Source of the DNA: Duganella radicis
GTDB taxonomy: Bacteria > Pseudomonadota > Gammaproteobacteria > Burkholderiales > Burkholderiaceae_D
Reading direction: 5' to 3'
NCBI RefSeq assembly: GCF_009720825.1
Contig: NZ_WNKY01000043.1
Span: forward strand, 1-53,026
Length of the DNA stretch: 53,026 nucleotides
Below are positions 16,444 through 23,425 of the stretch, in pieces. The notes under the pieces are model-generated. The model did no database searches. It was not told where the DNA came from and worked only from the letters and a program-made list of their open reading frames with translations. A program made the position numbers and the translations under genes. Within the stretch, counting starts at the first letter, position 1. Each line of letters begins with the position of its first letter.

Positions 16444-16758
16444 TTACTTGACGTGGATGTCGTTCTTCACGGCGGTCACGCCTTTCACGCCGCGGGCGAT
16501 TTCAGCGGCCTTGGCGATGTCTTCAGGCTGGGACACAAAGCCGCTCAGCTGCACCGTGCCCTTGAAGGTCTCGACATTGATCTCGGTCGACTTCAGGGTC
16601 GGCTCGTTGAAGATGCTGGCCTTGACTTTGGTGGTGATGACGGAATCGTCGACATACTCGCCGGTGCCTTCCTTGGTGGAGGTCGAAGCGCAGCCGGTCA
16701 TGGCGCCCAGCAGCGAGACGGTGAACAGGGCAGTGGCGATTTTATGTGCGATTTTCAT
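16444..16758 (-). CDS. BON-domain lipoprotein (OsmY/DolP-like)
   Basis: The 104-residue protein has a signal peptide and lipobox (MTGC, Cys23). A single BON domain covers about 38-104, with DDSVITTKVKASIF, NVETFKGTVQLSGFV and the closing VKGVTAVKNDIHV. BON domains bind phospholipid or envelope surfaces, and relatives (OsmY, DolP, Kbp) are induced by osmotic or envelope stress. AAGGAG precedes the ATG. The promoter carries the dyad at 16844-16859 exactly 21 bp from TTTAAT (16817-16822), so it seems to be a member of the regulon. Confidence 0.88.
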   Translation of the reverse strand: MKIAHKIATALFTVSLLGAMTGCASTSTKEGTGEYVDDSVITTKVKASIFNEPTLKSTEINVETFKGTVQLSGFVSQPEDIAKAAEIARGVKGVTAVKNDIHVK

Positions 16759-16816
16759 GGCGATTCTCCTTGGAGTGATGGAACAATGAGTTTGTCAGCC
16801 CTCGGCCGATGTCGCC

Positions 16817-16822
16817 ATTAAA
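16817..16822 (-). promoter_or_regulatory. -10 box TTTAAT for the BON gene
   Basis: TTTAAT on the reverse strand matches TATAAT at five of six positions and is 21 bp from the dyad at 16844-16859. A transcript would start near 16810 and have a leader of about 51 bases. Confidence 0.55.
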
Positions 16823-16843
16823 CGCCGCTTTGCCGCGCTTCTC

Positions 16844-16859
16844 TGTTCGGTACCGTACA
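16844..16859. promoter_or_regulatory. Dyad operator TGTTCG-GTAC-CGTACA
   Basis: An almost perfect palindrome. The identical 16 bases recur at 26572-26587. From its position it serves the reverse-strand BON promoter, with its centre at -41.5. A second dyad 36 bp away serves the divergent gene. Confidence 0.7.
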
Positions 16860-16879
16860 AAAATCGCCACGCACCGCAC

Positions 16880-16895
16880 GGTGCGCAATCGCACA
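16880..16895. promoter_or_regulatory. Dyad operator GGTGCG-CAAT-CGCACA
   Basis: The GTGCG/CGCAC arms are perfect. On the forward strand TATGCT (16917-16922) starts 21 bp after the site, so the dyad is centred at -41.5 of the transcript for the glycine-zipper gene at 16950. Confidence 0.65.
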
Positions 16896-16949
16896 GACCC
16901 GGCCAGCGCTCCTGTCTATGCTGGCATCACACTTTTCCGGGAGGACAAT

Positions 16950-17393
16950 ATGAAACGCTCAACTACGCTAGCCGCCGCGCTGTTTGCCGGCGTCGCCGTG
17001 CTGAGCGGCTGCGCCAGCGACAACCGCCAGCCGCAACAGATCGGCTATATCAGCAACGAATCTTCCACTTACGGCACCATCGATTCCATCCAGGTGATGC
17101 AGGCGCAAGGCAGCTCCGGCGTGGGCGCCGTCACCGGCGGCCTGATCGGCGGCTTGCTGGGCAATCAGGTGGGCTCGGGCAGCGGCCGCACGGCGGCCAC
17201 GGTGGCCGGCGCGGTCGGCGGCGCGGTGGTCGGCAACAACGTCGAGAACAACCGCAACGCCGGCAAGCAGGAATACCAGATCAGCGTGCGCATGGACAAC
17301 GGCGACTACCGCATCGTCCAGCAGGACAGCATCTACGACCTGCGCGTGGGCAACCGCGTGCGCCTGATCGACGGCCGTCTGTATCGCTACTAA
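16950..17393 (+). CDS. Glycine-zipper 2TM lipoprotein (SlyB/Rcp-like)
   Basis: The 147-residue protein has a lipoprotein signal (VLSGC, Cys20) and a glycine-zipper 2TM stretch at about 55-95 (GVGAVTGGLIGGLLGNQVGS, then VAGAVGGAVVGNNVE). A small beta-rich tail follows with VRMDNGDYRIVQQD and VGNRVRLIDGRLYRY. This is the SlyB/PCP family of outer-membrane lipoproteins linked to envelope stress. GGGAGG precedes ATG 16950. It heads a probable operon with the two small genes that follow. The protein at 24250 has the same zipper and tail. Confidence 0.88.
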   Translation: MKRSTTLAAALFAGVAVLSGCASDNRQPQQIGYISNESSTYGTIDSIQVMQAQGSSGVGAVTGGLIGGLLGNQVGSGSGRTAATVAGAVGGAVVGNNVENNRNAGKQEYQISVRMDNGDYRIVQQDSIYDLRVGNRVRLIDGRLYRY

Positions 17394-17408
17394 AACAAGG
17401 AGAACATC

Positions 17409-17561
17409 ATGGGCACCATCATTCTGATTATTCTGGTATTGGCTCTGATCGGCGCCCTGCCGACCTGGCCGCACAGCCGCAACTGGGGCTATGCGCCCAG
17501 CGGCATCACCGGCCTGATTGTGGTGATACTGCTGATTATGCTGCTCACCGGCAGGCTATGA
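17409..17561 (+). CDS. DUF3309-type small membrane protein
   Basis: A 50-residue protein with two hydrophobic segments (IILIILVLALIGALP and GLIVVILLIMLLTG) flanking the motif PTWPHSRNWGYAPSG, which is diagnostic of the DUF3309 family. Function is unknown; members often sit among stress and envelope genes. AAGGAG lies just upstream, within a leader (AACAAGGAGAACATC) that is repeated exactly before the next gene. Confidence 0.82.
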   Translation: MGTIILIILVLALIGALPTWPHSRNWGYAPSGITGLIVVILLIMLLTGRL

Positions 17562-17577
17562 CAACAAGGAGAACATC

Positions 17578-17907
17578 ATGGTACGTCACATCGTCACCGG
17601 CGTGATGATGGCGTGCGCGGCCTGGGGCACCGCGCACGCGCAGGACACCACGCCGCCGCAAAACGCCCAGCTGCAACGTCAGGAAATCGCCCGCGGCGAA
17701 CCGACGCGCTGGTCCCAGCCCGATATCACGCGGGCCCAGCAAGTCCACACACTGCGCAAGGAAATCGGCGCCGCGCTGGCCGAGGCGCGGCAGGCCTGCC
17801 GCCAGGGCCCGGCCGCCGAGCGCGGCCCCTGCCTGAAGGAAGCGCAGGCCACCTACCAGCACGACATGGCCAACCTGCCGCAGCTGCTGGCGCAAAGCCA
17901 CGACTAA
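17578..17907 (+). CDS. Small secreted hypothetical protein
   Basis: The 109-residue protein has a signal peptide ending in AHAQ (about residue 22). The mature part is helical, with two cysteines (CRQGPAAERGPC) that could form a disulphide. I do not recognise a family. It is the third gene behind the dyad-controlled glycine-zipper gene and shares an identical ribosome-site leader with the DUF3309 gene, so it is probably co-transcribed and periplasmic. Confidence 0.68.
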   Translation: MVRHIVTGVMMACAAWGTAHAQDTTPPQNAQLQRQEIARGEPTRWSQPDITRAQQVHTLRKEIGAALAEARQACRQGPAAERGPCLKEAQATYQHDMANLPQLLAQSHD

Positions 17908-17912
17908 AGCAA

Positions 17913-17935
17913 CAGGGCCGCATCACGCGGCCCTG
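17913..17935 (+). terminator. Hairpin terminator
   Basis: Perfect 9-base arms CAGGGCCGC and GCGGCCCTG with loop ATCAC lie six bases behind the stop of the gene at 17578. The downstream tract is T-containing but not a clean run. Confidence 0.6.
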
Positions 17936-17978
17936 CTGGTTCCTGCTGGTTCCTGCCTGTTCCGGTTGATGCCCCGGT

Positions 17979-18341
17979 TTATTCGCGCGGCGGCGCGTGG
18001 CGCCGCCACAGCCACGCCACGCCGGCCCCGGCCAGCACCACCAGCGCCAGCGCCGGCTTCACCAGCCGCTTGCGCGCGATGTAGGAACCGATGGTCAGCG
18101 CATACGGCATCAGGGCCTTGTAGTTAAAGCCGCTGAGGCCGCCCGGTTGCAGCAAGCCGCCCAGGCGCGCCTGCGCCATGCCGATGGCGTGATCGACCGC
18201 GCCGTGGAACAGCGCATCCGGTTGCAGCGCCTGGCCCACCAGCGCCTTCGAATGCACCACCTTGATGCGCAGCAGTTCGCCCTCGCGTATCAACCGGTGT
18301 TTTTCGGCCGCCAGCGCGGCCTCGTCTTCCTGCTTGCTCAT
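17979..18341 (-). CDS. Hypothetical membrane-anchored protein (last gene of the stress operon)
   Basis: The 120-residue protein has a charged N-half (QEDEAALAAEKHRLIREGELLRIKV), a Gly/Leu-rich middle and one C-terminal membrane segment (ALALVVLAGAGVAWLWRR). It follows the YqjE-type gene by nine bases. In enterobacteria the place after yqjD-yqjE is taken by yqjK, another small membrane protein; this protein occupies the same slot, but I cannot assert homology. Confidence 0.65.
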   Translation of the reverse strand: MSKQEDEAALAAEKHRLIREGELLRIKVVHSKALVGQALQPDALFHGAVDHAIGMAQARLGGLLQPGGLSGFNYKALMPYALTIGSYIARKRLVKPALALVVLAGAGVAWLWRRHAPPRE

Positions 18342-18350
18342 GGCATCTCC

Positions 18351-18737
18351 TTACACCAGCATGTCGCGGTCCGACTTGAGTTCCGCCATGGTCGCCGGCA
18401 GGGACAGCTTGCCGCTGCGGATCAGGGCCCGCGCGTACAGGATCAGGCCGATGGCGAACAGCAGGAACACCGCGGTGATGATCGGCAGGATCACCCAGCC
18501 GATCGCCGCCCACGCCAGATAGACGATGGTGACCGTGGCATAGATCAGCGCGAAGCCGCCCAGCAGCACGGCCAGCGCGAACACCAGCACCAGTTGGAGC
18601 AGATGGTTGCGCACTTCCGCCAGCTCCAGCGCGGCCAGTTCCAGCCGGTTGAGCAGCAAAGCGATCGCGTTGCGGGTCACCAGACCCAGCGACGCGATCA
18701 GGCCCGGCGGCGGGCGGTTGGCTTCGTCATGCGCCAC
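18351..18737 (-). CDS. yqjE: YqjE / phage-holin-III-like membrane protein
   Basis: The 128-residue protein has two strong membrane segments (LVLVFALAVLLGGFALIYAT and GWVILPIITAVFLLFAIGLILYA) after an amphipathic N-part ending in LELAALELAEVRNHL. That last motif is characteristic of the YqjE/DUF1469 family, called 'phage holin family' in databases. It is a chromosomal housekeeping gene, not a phage lysis gene. It lies seven bases after the DUF883 gene, as in yqjD-yqjE of enterobacteria. Confidence 0.85.
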   Translation of the reverse strand: MAHDEANRPPPGLIASLGLVTRNAIALLLNRLELAALELAEVRNHLLQLVLVFALAVLLGGFALIYATVTIVYLAWAAIGWVILPIITAVFLLFAIGLILYARALIRSGKLSLPATMAELKSDRDMLV

Positions 18738-18743
18738 GGTAGC

Positions 18744-19046
18744 TTACTTGCGGCCGATGATCACGCCAATCAGCAGGCCGATGCCGGCCGCCGCCGCGAT
18801 CGAGCGCCAAGGGTTTTCCTTGACGTACTCGTCGGCTTGCTTGGCCGCCTCCTTGGTGGCGGCCACGGCGCTGACCTGGGCTTCGTGGGCCTTGGCCAGC
18901 GCGGTGTCCAGCGCGCGCATGCCGCGGCCGCGCAACTCCTCCGCCTTTTCACCGGTCAGCGCGGTGGCGGCGGTGAACAAGGCCTGGGCATCTTTCACCA
19001 GAGTTTTCACGTCGTTATTCACGGTACTGATGTTTTGTTCCAGCAT
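18744..19046 (-). CDS. DUF883 (ElaB/YqjD/YgaM) family protein
   Basis: The 100-residue protein has an N-terminal helical domain (NNDVKTLVKDAQALFTAATA), the typical YVKENPWRSIAAAAGIGLLIG anchor region, and a basic IIGRK end. In E. coli relatives ElaB and YqjD sit in the inner membrane through the C-terminal helix and bind ribosomes in stationary phase or stress. ATG 19046 is preceded by AGGAG; the longer in-frame extension is unlikely. Confidence 0.88.
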   Translation of the reverse strand: MLEQNISTVNNDVKTLVKDAQALFTAATALTGEKAEELRGRGMRALDTALAKAHEAQVSAVAATKEAAKQADEYVKENPWRSIAAAAGIGLLIGVIIGRK

Positions 19047-19097
19047 GATGAAGCTCCTGTTGTGGTTGTTGATGTGAAAACTGTACAGCAAATGCCC

Positions 19098-19643
19098 TCA
19101 GGCTGCTTTTCCATGTTCGTCAAGCAGATCACGCATATCGTCCGCGTGTTCCTCTTCCACCGCCATGATCTTGATCAACAGTTGGCGCGTGGTCGGGTCG
19201 CTGTCGCCGATTTTGGCGATCATTTGCCGGTACGATTCAATGGCGACCCGCTCCGCGATCAGATTGGCCCGCACCATCGATTGTACGTCTTCTGACGCAT
19301 CATACTCGGCATGGCTGCGTGCGAGCAATGTTGCCGGATTGAAATCAGGATCGCCATTCAGCTGGACGATGCGCTCGGCCAGCCAGTCGGCGTGCTCCTG
19401 CTCTTCCTGCGCGTGCTCCAGGAATTCGGCCTTGATGCCGGCGTTTTCGCGCCCGCTCACCGTGTAGTAGTGGCGCTTGTAGCGCATGATGCACACCAGC
19501 TCGGTGGCCAGCGCCTCGTTCAGCATCTGCACCACGGCACGGCGGTCGCCCTGGTAGCCGGCCGTGACCGGGCCGTCCTCCAGGTTGCGCGCGGCGGCGC
19601 GGATGGCTTCGACATCAATGCCGGTTGGGGTAGATTCAGCCAT
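19098..19643 (-). CDS. Ferritin-like (bacterioferritin-type) protein
   Basis: The 181-residue four-helix protein has two metal-binding helix pairs: Glu48 in ALATELV, then EHAQEEQEHADWLAERI (ExxH at 81-84), Glu131 in LIAERVAIESY, and EEEHADDM (ExxH at 163-166). This is the dinuclear-iron pattern of bacterioferritin and Dps-like ferritins. The haem-ligand Met of classical Bfr is not evident, and the N-terminus is about 25 residues longer. A protective iron-storage role fits its place in a stress operon with OmpA and DUF883 proteins. Confidence 0.85.
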   Translation of the reverse strand: MAESTPTGIDVEAIRAAARNLEDGPVTAGYQGDRRAVVQMLNEALATELVCIMRYKRHYYTVSGRENAGIKAEFLEHAQEEQEHADWLAERIVQLNGDPDFNPATLLARSHAEYDASEDVQSMVRANLIAERVAIESYRQMIAKIGDSDPTTRQLLIKIMAVEEEHADDMRDLLDEHGKAA

Positions 19644-19661
19644 GACTTCTCCTTTGAAAAA

Positions 19662-20576
19662 TTAGCGGCGGTTGGCGATCGGCGCGCCGTTCTGCGACAG
19701 CACGATTTCCACCCGGCGGTTCAGCTGGCGGCTGCCGGCGTCGCCATTGCTGGCCACCGGATAGGCTTCGCCATAGCCGCGCGTGGCGATCTTGCCGGCC
19801 GGGACGCCCAGGCCGATCAGCGCGTTGCGCACCGATTCCGCGCGCCGCTGCGACAGCTCCAGATTGTGCGACGCGGTGCCGGTGCTGTCGGTAAAGCCTT
19901 CGACCAGCACCACGCTTTGTGGTTCCTGCATCAGCACGTCGGCCACTTTCTGCGCGGTGCGCATGCCCTCGGCGCTGAGCTCGGCGCGGTCGACATTGAA
20001 CAGCACATCGCTCAGGGTGATGACGATGCCGCGCTCGGTCTGCTTGGCTTGCAGGTCGGCCAGTTGCTGTTGCAGGGCGGCGTTCCTGGCCGCTTCGTCG
20101 CGCGCCGAGTTGGCGGCGGCGTCGGCCTGGGCGCGGGCGGCGTCGGCGTCGGCCTTGGCCTGGTCGGCCTGCGACTTGGCGCGTTCGGCGCTCATGCGCG
20201 CCTGGTTGGCCTCGGCGGTGCGGGCCTGCAGGCGGATCTCGTCGCGCTGGCGGGCGGCGTTGGCCACGTCAGCCTCGGCCTGCTTGGCCTTGGCCGCCTC
20301 CTGCGCGGTGGCGATCTTCTGCTTGGCGACATAGGCCAGCTTGTCGATCTCGTTCAGGCTCTCTTTTTTCGCGGCGGCGGCGTTGGCGCGGTCCAGCGCA
20401 TCGGCGGCGGCCTTGAATTCCAGCGGCGCGTTGGCGGCCACCGAGGGATTGCTCTGCGCCACGCTGAAATCGGCGCGCGCCTGGTCGAGCTGGGTGGTGG
20501 TGGTCGGCGTGGTGCTGCACGCGGCAAACATCATCGAGACCGCGAAGGCGGTCGGCAACAGGACGAGTTTTTTCAT
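19662..20576 (-). CDS. Lipoprotein with DUF4398 coiled coil and OmpA C-domain
   Basis: The 304-residue protein starts with a lipobox (FAAC, about Cys20). A DUF4398 region covers about 30-85 (LDQARADFSVAQSNPSVAANA). A long Ala/Gln/Lys coiled coil spans about 85-180. The OmpA peptidoglycan-binding domain covers about 185-300 (ITLSDVLFNVDRAELS, VEGFTDSTGT, HNLELSQRRAESV, RQLNRRVEIVLSQNG). It should bridge outer membrane and peptidoglycan. ATG 20576 follows GGAG; ATG 20588 is less likely. The gene before it is a short DUF4398 lipoprotein with a similar coiled coil, so the pair may interact. Confidence 0.88.
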   Translation of the reverse strand: MKKLVLLPTAFAVSMMFAACSTTPTTTTQLDQARADFSVAQSNPSVAANAPLEFKAAADALDRANAAAAKKESLNEIDKLAYVAKQKIATAQEAAKAKQAEADVANAARQRDEIRLQARTAEANQARMSAERAKSQADQAKADADAARAQADAAANSARDEAARNAALQQQLADLQAKQTERGIVITLSDVLFNVDRAELSAEGMRTAQKVADVLMQEPQSVVLVEGFTDSTGTASHNLELSQRRAESVRNALIGLGVPAGKIATRGYGEAYPVASNGDAGSRQLNRRVEIVLSQNGAPIANRR

Positions 20577-20593
20577 GATCGGCTCCATCGGCT

Positions 20594-20983
20594 TTATTGT
20601 TGGCTGGTCGCGTTGGCCCGTTGCAGTTCTTCGCGCAGCAGGCGGATGTTTTGTTGCAGTTCATCGGCGGCGCTGGTGGCCTTGGCCGAGTTGGCCTTGC
20701 TCTGCGCCAGCTGGGCATCGGCCTGCGCCTGCGTGGCGAGGTCTTGCGCGGTTTTGTAATCCCTGGCGGCCAGCGCCTGGTTGGCGCGCATCAGCTTGTC
20801 GCGCGCCGATTGCATTTCGGCCGGCGCCAGGTCGGCCGCGCCGGCGCTGGTGGCGGCCGTGACCGCTGCGCGCGAGGCCGCCACGTCAGCCGTGGCGGGC
20901 GTCTTGTTGCTGGCGCAGCCACCCAAGCCCACCAGCACGGCCATGCCAAACAGCATTTGCCATTGCGTATTCAGGTTCATCAT
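20594..20983 (-). CDS. DUF4398 lipoprotein (first gene of the stress operon)
   Basis: This 129-residue lipoprotein (LGGC lipobox, about Cys23) has the DUF4398 pattern (ADVAASRAAVTAA, LAPAEMQSARDKLMRANQAL) and a C-terminal coiled coil rich in Gln and Ala. GAGGAG lies before the first of two adjacent ATG codons. It begins a compact reverse operon running to 17979 (OmpA-like, ferritin-like, DUF883, YqjE, hypothetical). The promoter has TATAAC at 21018-21023 and a dyad at 21045-21060 at the fixed spacing. Confidence 0.85.
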   Translation of the reverse strand: MMNLNTQWQMLFGMAVLVGLGGCASNKTPATADVAASRAAVTAATSAGAADLAPAEMQSARDKLMRANQALAARDYKTAQDLATQAQADAQLAQSKANSAKATSAADELQQNIRLLREELQRANATSQQ

Positions 20984-21017
20984 TATTTTTCTCCTCAAGA
21001 TGTTTGGGATAGCCGTA

Positions 21018-21023
21018 GTTATA
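21018..21023 (-). promoter_or_regulatory. -10 box TATAAC of the stress operon
   Basis: Reverse-strand TATAAC matches the -10 consensus at five of six positions. It lies 21 bp from the dyad at 21045-21060; the start point would be near 21011, giving a 28-base leader. Confidence 0.6.
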
Positions 21024-21044
21024 GGCGCATGGCAGAGCGGCATC

Positions 21045-21060
21045 AGTACGGTGACGCACA
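21045..21060. promoter_or_regulatory. Dyad operator AGTACG-GTGA-CGCACA
   Basis: It is placed between the divergent DUF4398 operon and the AsmA gene. For the reverse operon the spacing to TATAAC is the standard 21 bp. For the forward gene the nearest -10-like TACAAT (21074-21079) is only 13 bp away, so binding could instead repress AsmA. Confidence 0.65.
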
Positions 21061-21085
21061 AAAACAGAATGTGTACAATGATGCA

Positions 21086-23071
21086 ATGCCTGTTTCCCTG
21101 TCTCCCCGCTCCCGTATCGCCCTTGCCGCCGGCGGCCTCGTGCTGGCCGTGCCGCTGGCCGCCCTCATCGCGCTTGCCAACCATGATTGGAACCGGGCGC
21201 GCCCCTGGCTCAACGACAAGATCAGCGCCGCCATCGACCGTCCGTTCGCCATCCGCGGCGAAGTGGCGCTGGCCTGGCGCCAGCAAGACCGCTGGCTGCC
21301 CATGCCGCACCTGGTGGCGCATGATGTCCATGTCGGCAATCCGCGCGGCATGCGGGCGCCGGCCGAGATGGTCAGCGTGCGCCAGTTCACCTTTGCCATC
21401 GCGCTGTTGCCGCTGCTGCGCCAGCGCATCGAAATCCCGGAGCTGCGCTTCGACAATCCGGCCCTGCTGCTGCAACGCGATGCCGACGGCGCCAACAACT
21501 GGACCTTCAAACGCGACGACAAGCCTTCGCCGTGGGTGCTGGATGTGCAGCGCGTGGTGTTCTCCAAAGGCACGGTGCGTTACATCGACGCCATGACCCA
21601 TGTCGACGCCCGCGCCGACATCGACACCATCAACGATGGGCAATACGGCGTGGCCTGGCAGCTGCGCGGCAAGTGGAACAACCAGGACGTCAGCGGCGGC
21701 GGCAAGGCCGGCGCCGTGCTGTCGCTGCAATCGCAGACCCGGCCGTTCCCGCTGGCGGCCAGCCTCAACGTCGGCGGCACCCGCATCAGCCTTGAAGGCA
21801 CACTGACCAAGCCGGCCGCGCTGGCGGCGCTGGACATGCGGCTCAAGCTGTCCGGTCCCAGCATGGCGCGCCTGTACGGCCTGACCGGCGTGCTGCTGCC
21901 GGAAACGCCACCGTTCGCCACCGAGGGCCATCTCACCGGCCAGCTGGGCGCCGACGCCAGCCACTGGGTCTACGACCGGTTCACCGGCAAGGTCGGGCAA
22001 AGCGACATCGGCGGTAGGCTGGAATTCAAGACCGGCGAGCCGCGCCCGCTGTTGAGCGGCAATGTGCAATCGCAGCTGCTGCAAGTGTCCGACCTCGGCC
22101 CGCTGATCGGCGCCGACTCCAGGGCCAGCAAGGAGGCGCGCGGCGCCGAGGCTGTCCAGCCGGGCAACAAGGTGCTGCCGGTGGAACAGTTCCGCACCGA
22201 ACGCTGGACCGCCATCGATGCCGACGTCAATTTCAAGGCCGCGCAAATCACCCGCGACAAGGACCTGCCGATCCACCGGCTGGACACGCAAATCCACATG
22301 AAGGACGGCGTGCTGGCGCTGACGCCGCTCGACTTCGACATCGCCGGCGGCCGCTTCACCTCCAACGTCATGCTGGACGGCAGCGGCAAGATCAATCCGC
22401 ACGCCATCCGCGCCGAACTGAAGGCCGGCGCGCGCCATCTGCAACTCAAGCAGCTGTTCCCGTCGATTGAAGGCATGCAGGCCACGGTGGGCGAGGTGAA
22501 CGCCGACCTGGCGCTGTCGGCCACCGGCAACTCGGTGGCCAGCCTGCTCGGCTCGTCCAACGGCGAACTCAAAGGCGTGGTCAATCAGGGCAGCGTCAGC
22601 AAACTGCTGCTGGAAGCCATGGGCCTCAACCTCGGCAGCGTGGTGCTGACCAAGCTGGTGGGCGACAAGCAGGTCAAGCTCAACTGCATGGTGACCGACT
22701 TCGCCGTCACCAACGGCCTGATGAAGTCGCGCCTGTTCGTGGCCGACACCTCCGATGCGCGCATCGACATCGGCGGCACCGTCAACCTCGGCAACGAGCA
22801 ACTGGACCTGACCCTGAAGCCGGATGCGAAAAGCATGCGCGTGATCTCGCTGCGCGCGCCGATCTATGTGCGCGGCACCTTCAAGCAGCCGGACATCAGC
22901 GTCGACAAAGGCACGCTGGCCCTGCGCGCCGGCGGCGCGCTGGCGCTGGCGGTGGTGGCGCCGGTGGCCGCCATCGTGCCGCTGGTCAGCACCGGGCCGG
23001 GCGAGACGGCGGAGTGCAAGTCGCTGATCGCGCAAGTCGGCGGCAAGACCAGCGCCCCGCCGCCGCCTTGA
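21086..23071 (+). CDS. AsmA-family protein
   Basis: The 661-residue protein has one N-terminal membrane anchor (residues 9-27), an AsmA N-region (DRPFAIRGEVALAWR), long beta-rich repeats, and the AsmA-2 C-terminal domain (about 440-600: MQATVGEVNADLALSATGNS, LLGSSNGELKGVVNQGSVS, LDLTLKPDAKSM, PIYVRGTFKQPDISVD). AsmA proteins form long hydrophobic grooves and are linked to lipid transport and outer-membrane homeostasis. I chose ATG 21086; a GTG at 21071 would add five residues. TACAAT at 21074-21079 lies only seven bases before this ATG, so the message could be leaderless. Confidence 0.85.
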   Translation: MPVSLSPRSRIALAAGGLVLAVPLAALIALANHDWNRARPWLNDKISAAIDRPFAIRGEVALAWRQQDRWLPMPHLVAHDVHVGNPRGMRAPAEMVSVRQFTFAIALLPLLRQRIEIPELRFDNPALLLQRDADGANNWTFKRDDKPSPWVLDVQRVVFSKGTVRYIDAMTHVDARADIDTINDGQYGVAWQLRGKWNNQDVSGGGKAGAVLSLQSQTRPFPLAASLNVGGTRISLEGTLTKPAALAALDMRLKLSGPSMARLYGLTGVLLPETPPFATEGHLTGQLGADASHWVYDRFTGKVGQSDIGGRLEFKTGEPRPLLSGNVQSQLLQVSDLGPLIGADSRASKEARGAEAVQPGNKVLPVEQFRTERWTAIDADVNFKAAQITRDKDLPIHRLDTQIHMKDGVLALTPLDFDIAGGRFTSNVMLDGSGKINPHAIRAELKAGARHLQLKQLFPSIEGMQATVGEVNADLALSATGNSVASLLGSSNGELKGVVNQGSVSKLLLEAMGLNLGSVVLTKLVGDKQVKLNCMVTDFAVTNGLMKSRLFVADTSDARIDIGGTVNLGNEQLDLTLKPDAKSMRVISLRAPIYVRGTFKQPDISVDKGTLALRAGGALALAVVAPVAAIVPLVSTGPGETAECKSLIAQVGGKTSAPPPP

Positions 23072-23082
23072 TTGCCGCCCAC

Positions 23083-23098
23083 TGTGCGATGCCGAACG
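23083..23098. promoter_or_regulatory. Dyad operator TGTGCG-ATGC-CGAACG
   Basis: It fits NGTNCG-N4-CGNACN. On the forward strand TAAGCT (23120-23125, keeping the key TAnnnT bases) starts 21 bp later, before the small glycine-zipper gene at 23155. Confidence 0.55.
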
Positions 23099-23154
23099 GA
23101 AGCATGCTCCTGGCTTGCGTAAGCTGTAACCGTCTACCAAACAAGGAGATCATC

Positions 23155-23379
23155 ATGAACAACATCAAGCGAATTGCAGCGACCGCCGCCGTGCTGGCGG
23201 CCACCCTGGGCCTGAGCGCCTGTGCCAATATGTCGGGCCAGGATAAAAACACCGCGATCGGCGCTGGCGTCGGCGCCGTGGCCGGCTCGGTACTGACCGG
23301 CGGCAGCGCGGTCGGCACCGTCGGCGGCGCGGCCGTGGGCGGCGTGATCGGCAATCAAGTGCAAAAGCCACCGCGTTAA
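23155..23379 (+). CDS. Small glycine-zipper lipoprotein (OsmB-like)
   Basis: This 74-residue protein has a lipoprotein signal (LSAC, about Cys22) followed by a short glycine zipper (AIGAGVGAVAGSVLTGGSAV, then GGAAVGGVIGNQV). Size and layout match OsmB-type lipoproteins, which are osmotically and stationary-phase induced in enterobacteria. AAGGAG precedes ATG 23155. The gene stands alone between a dyad promoter and a strong bidirectional terminator. Confidence 0.83.
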   Translation: MNNIKRIAATAAVLAATLGLSACANMSGQDKNTAIGAGVGAVAGSVLTGGSAVGTVGGAAVGGVIGNQVQKPPR

Positions 23380-23396
23380 TCCGCGACGCTGCCATC

Positions 23397-23425
23397 AAAA
23401 CGGACCTTCGGGTCCGTTTTTATTT
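23397..23425. terminator. Bidirectional intrinsic terminator
   Basis: AAAACGGACC-TTCG-GGTCCGTTTT with a stable TTCG loop, followed by a T-run on the forward strand and, because of the A-run, also a T-run on the reverse strand. It serves the OsmB-like gene and the convergent Crp/Fnr gene, whose stop codon lies in the T-run. Confidence 0.9.

Noticed and set aside
18351..18737. Phage holin as a prophage marker
   Set aside because: It is the YqjE family within a DUF883 operon; no phage genes are near.
19077..19090. CTGTACAG upstream of the DUF883 gene as a dyad or LexA site
   Set aside because: It has neither the GTNCG-N4-CGNAC pattern nor the CTGT-N8-ACAG spacing, and it lies inside a compact operon.
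20594..23140. Long open reverse frame across the AsmA gene
   Set aside because: High GC keeps the antisense frame open; only its last 129 codons (20594-20983) have a lipoprotein signal and a family match. The remainder is antisense to a clear AsmA protein.
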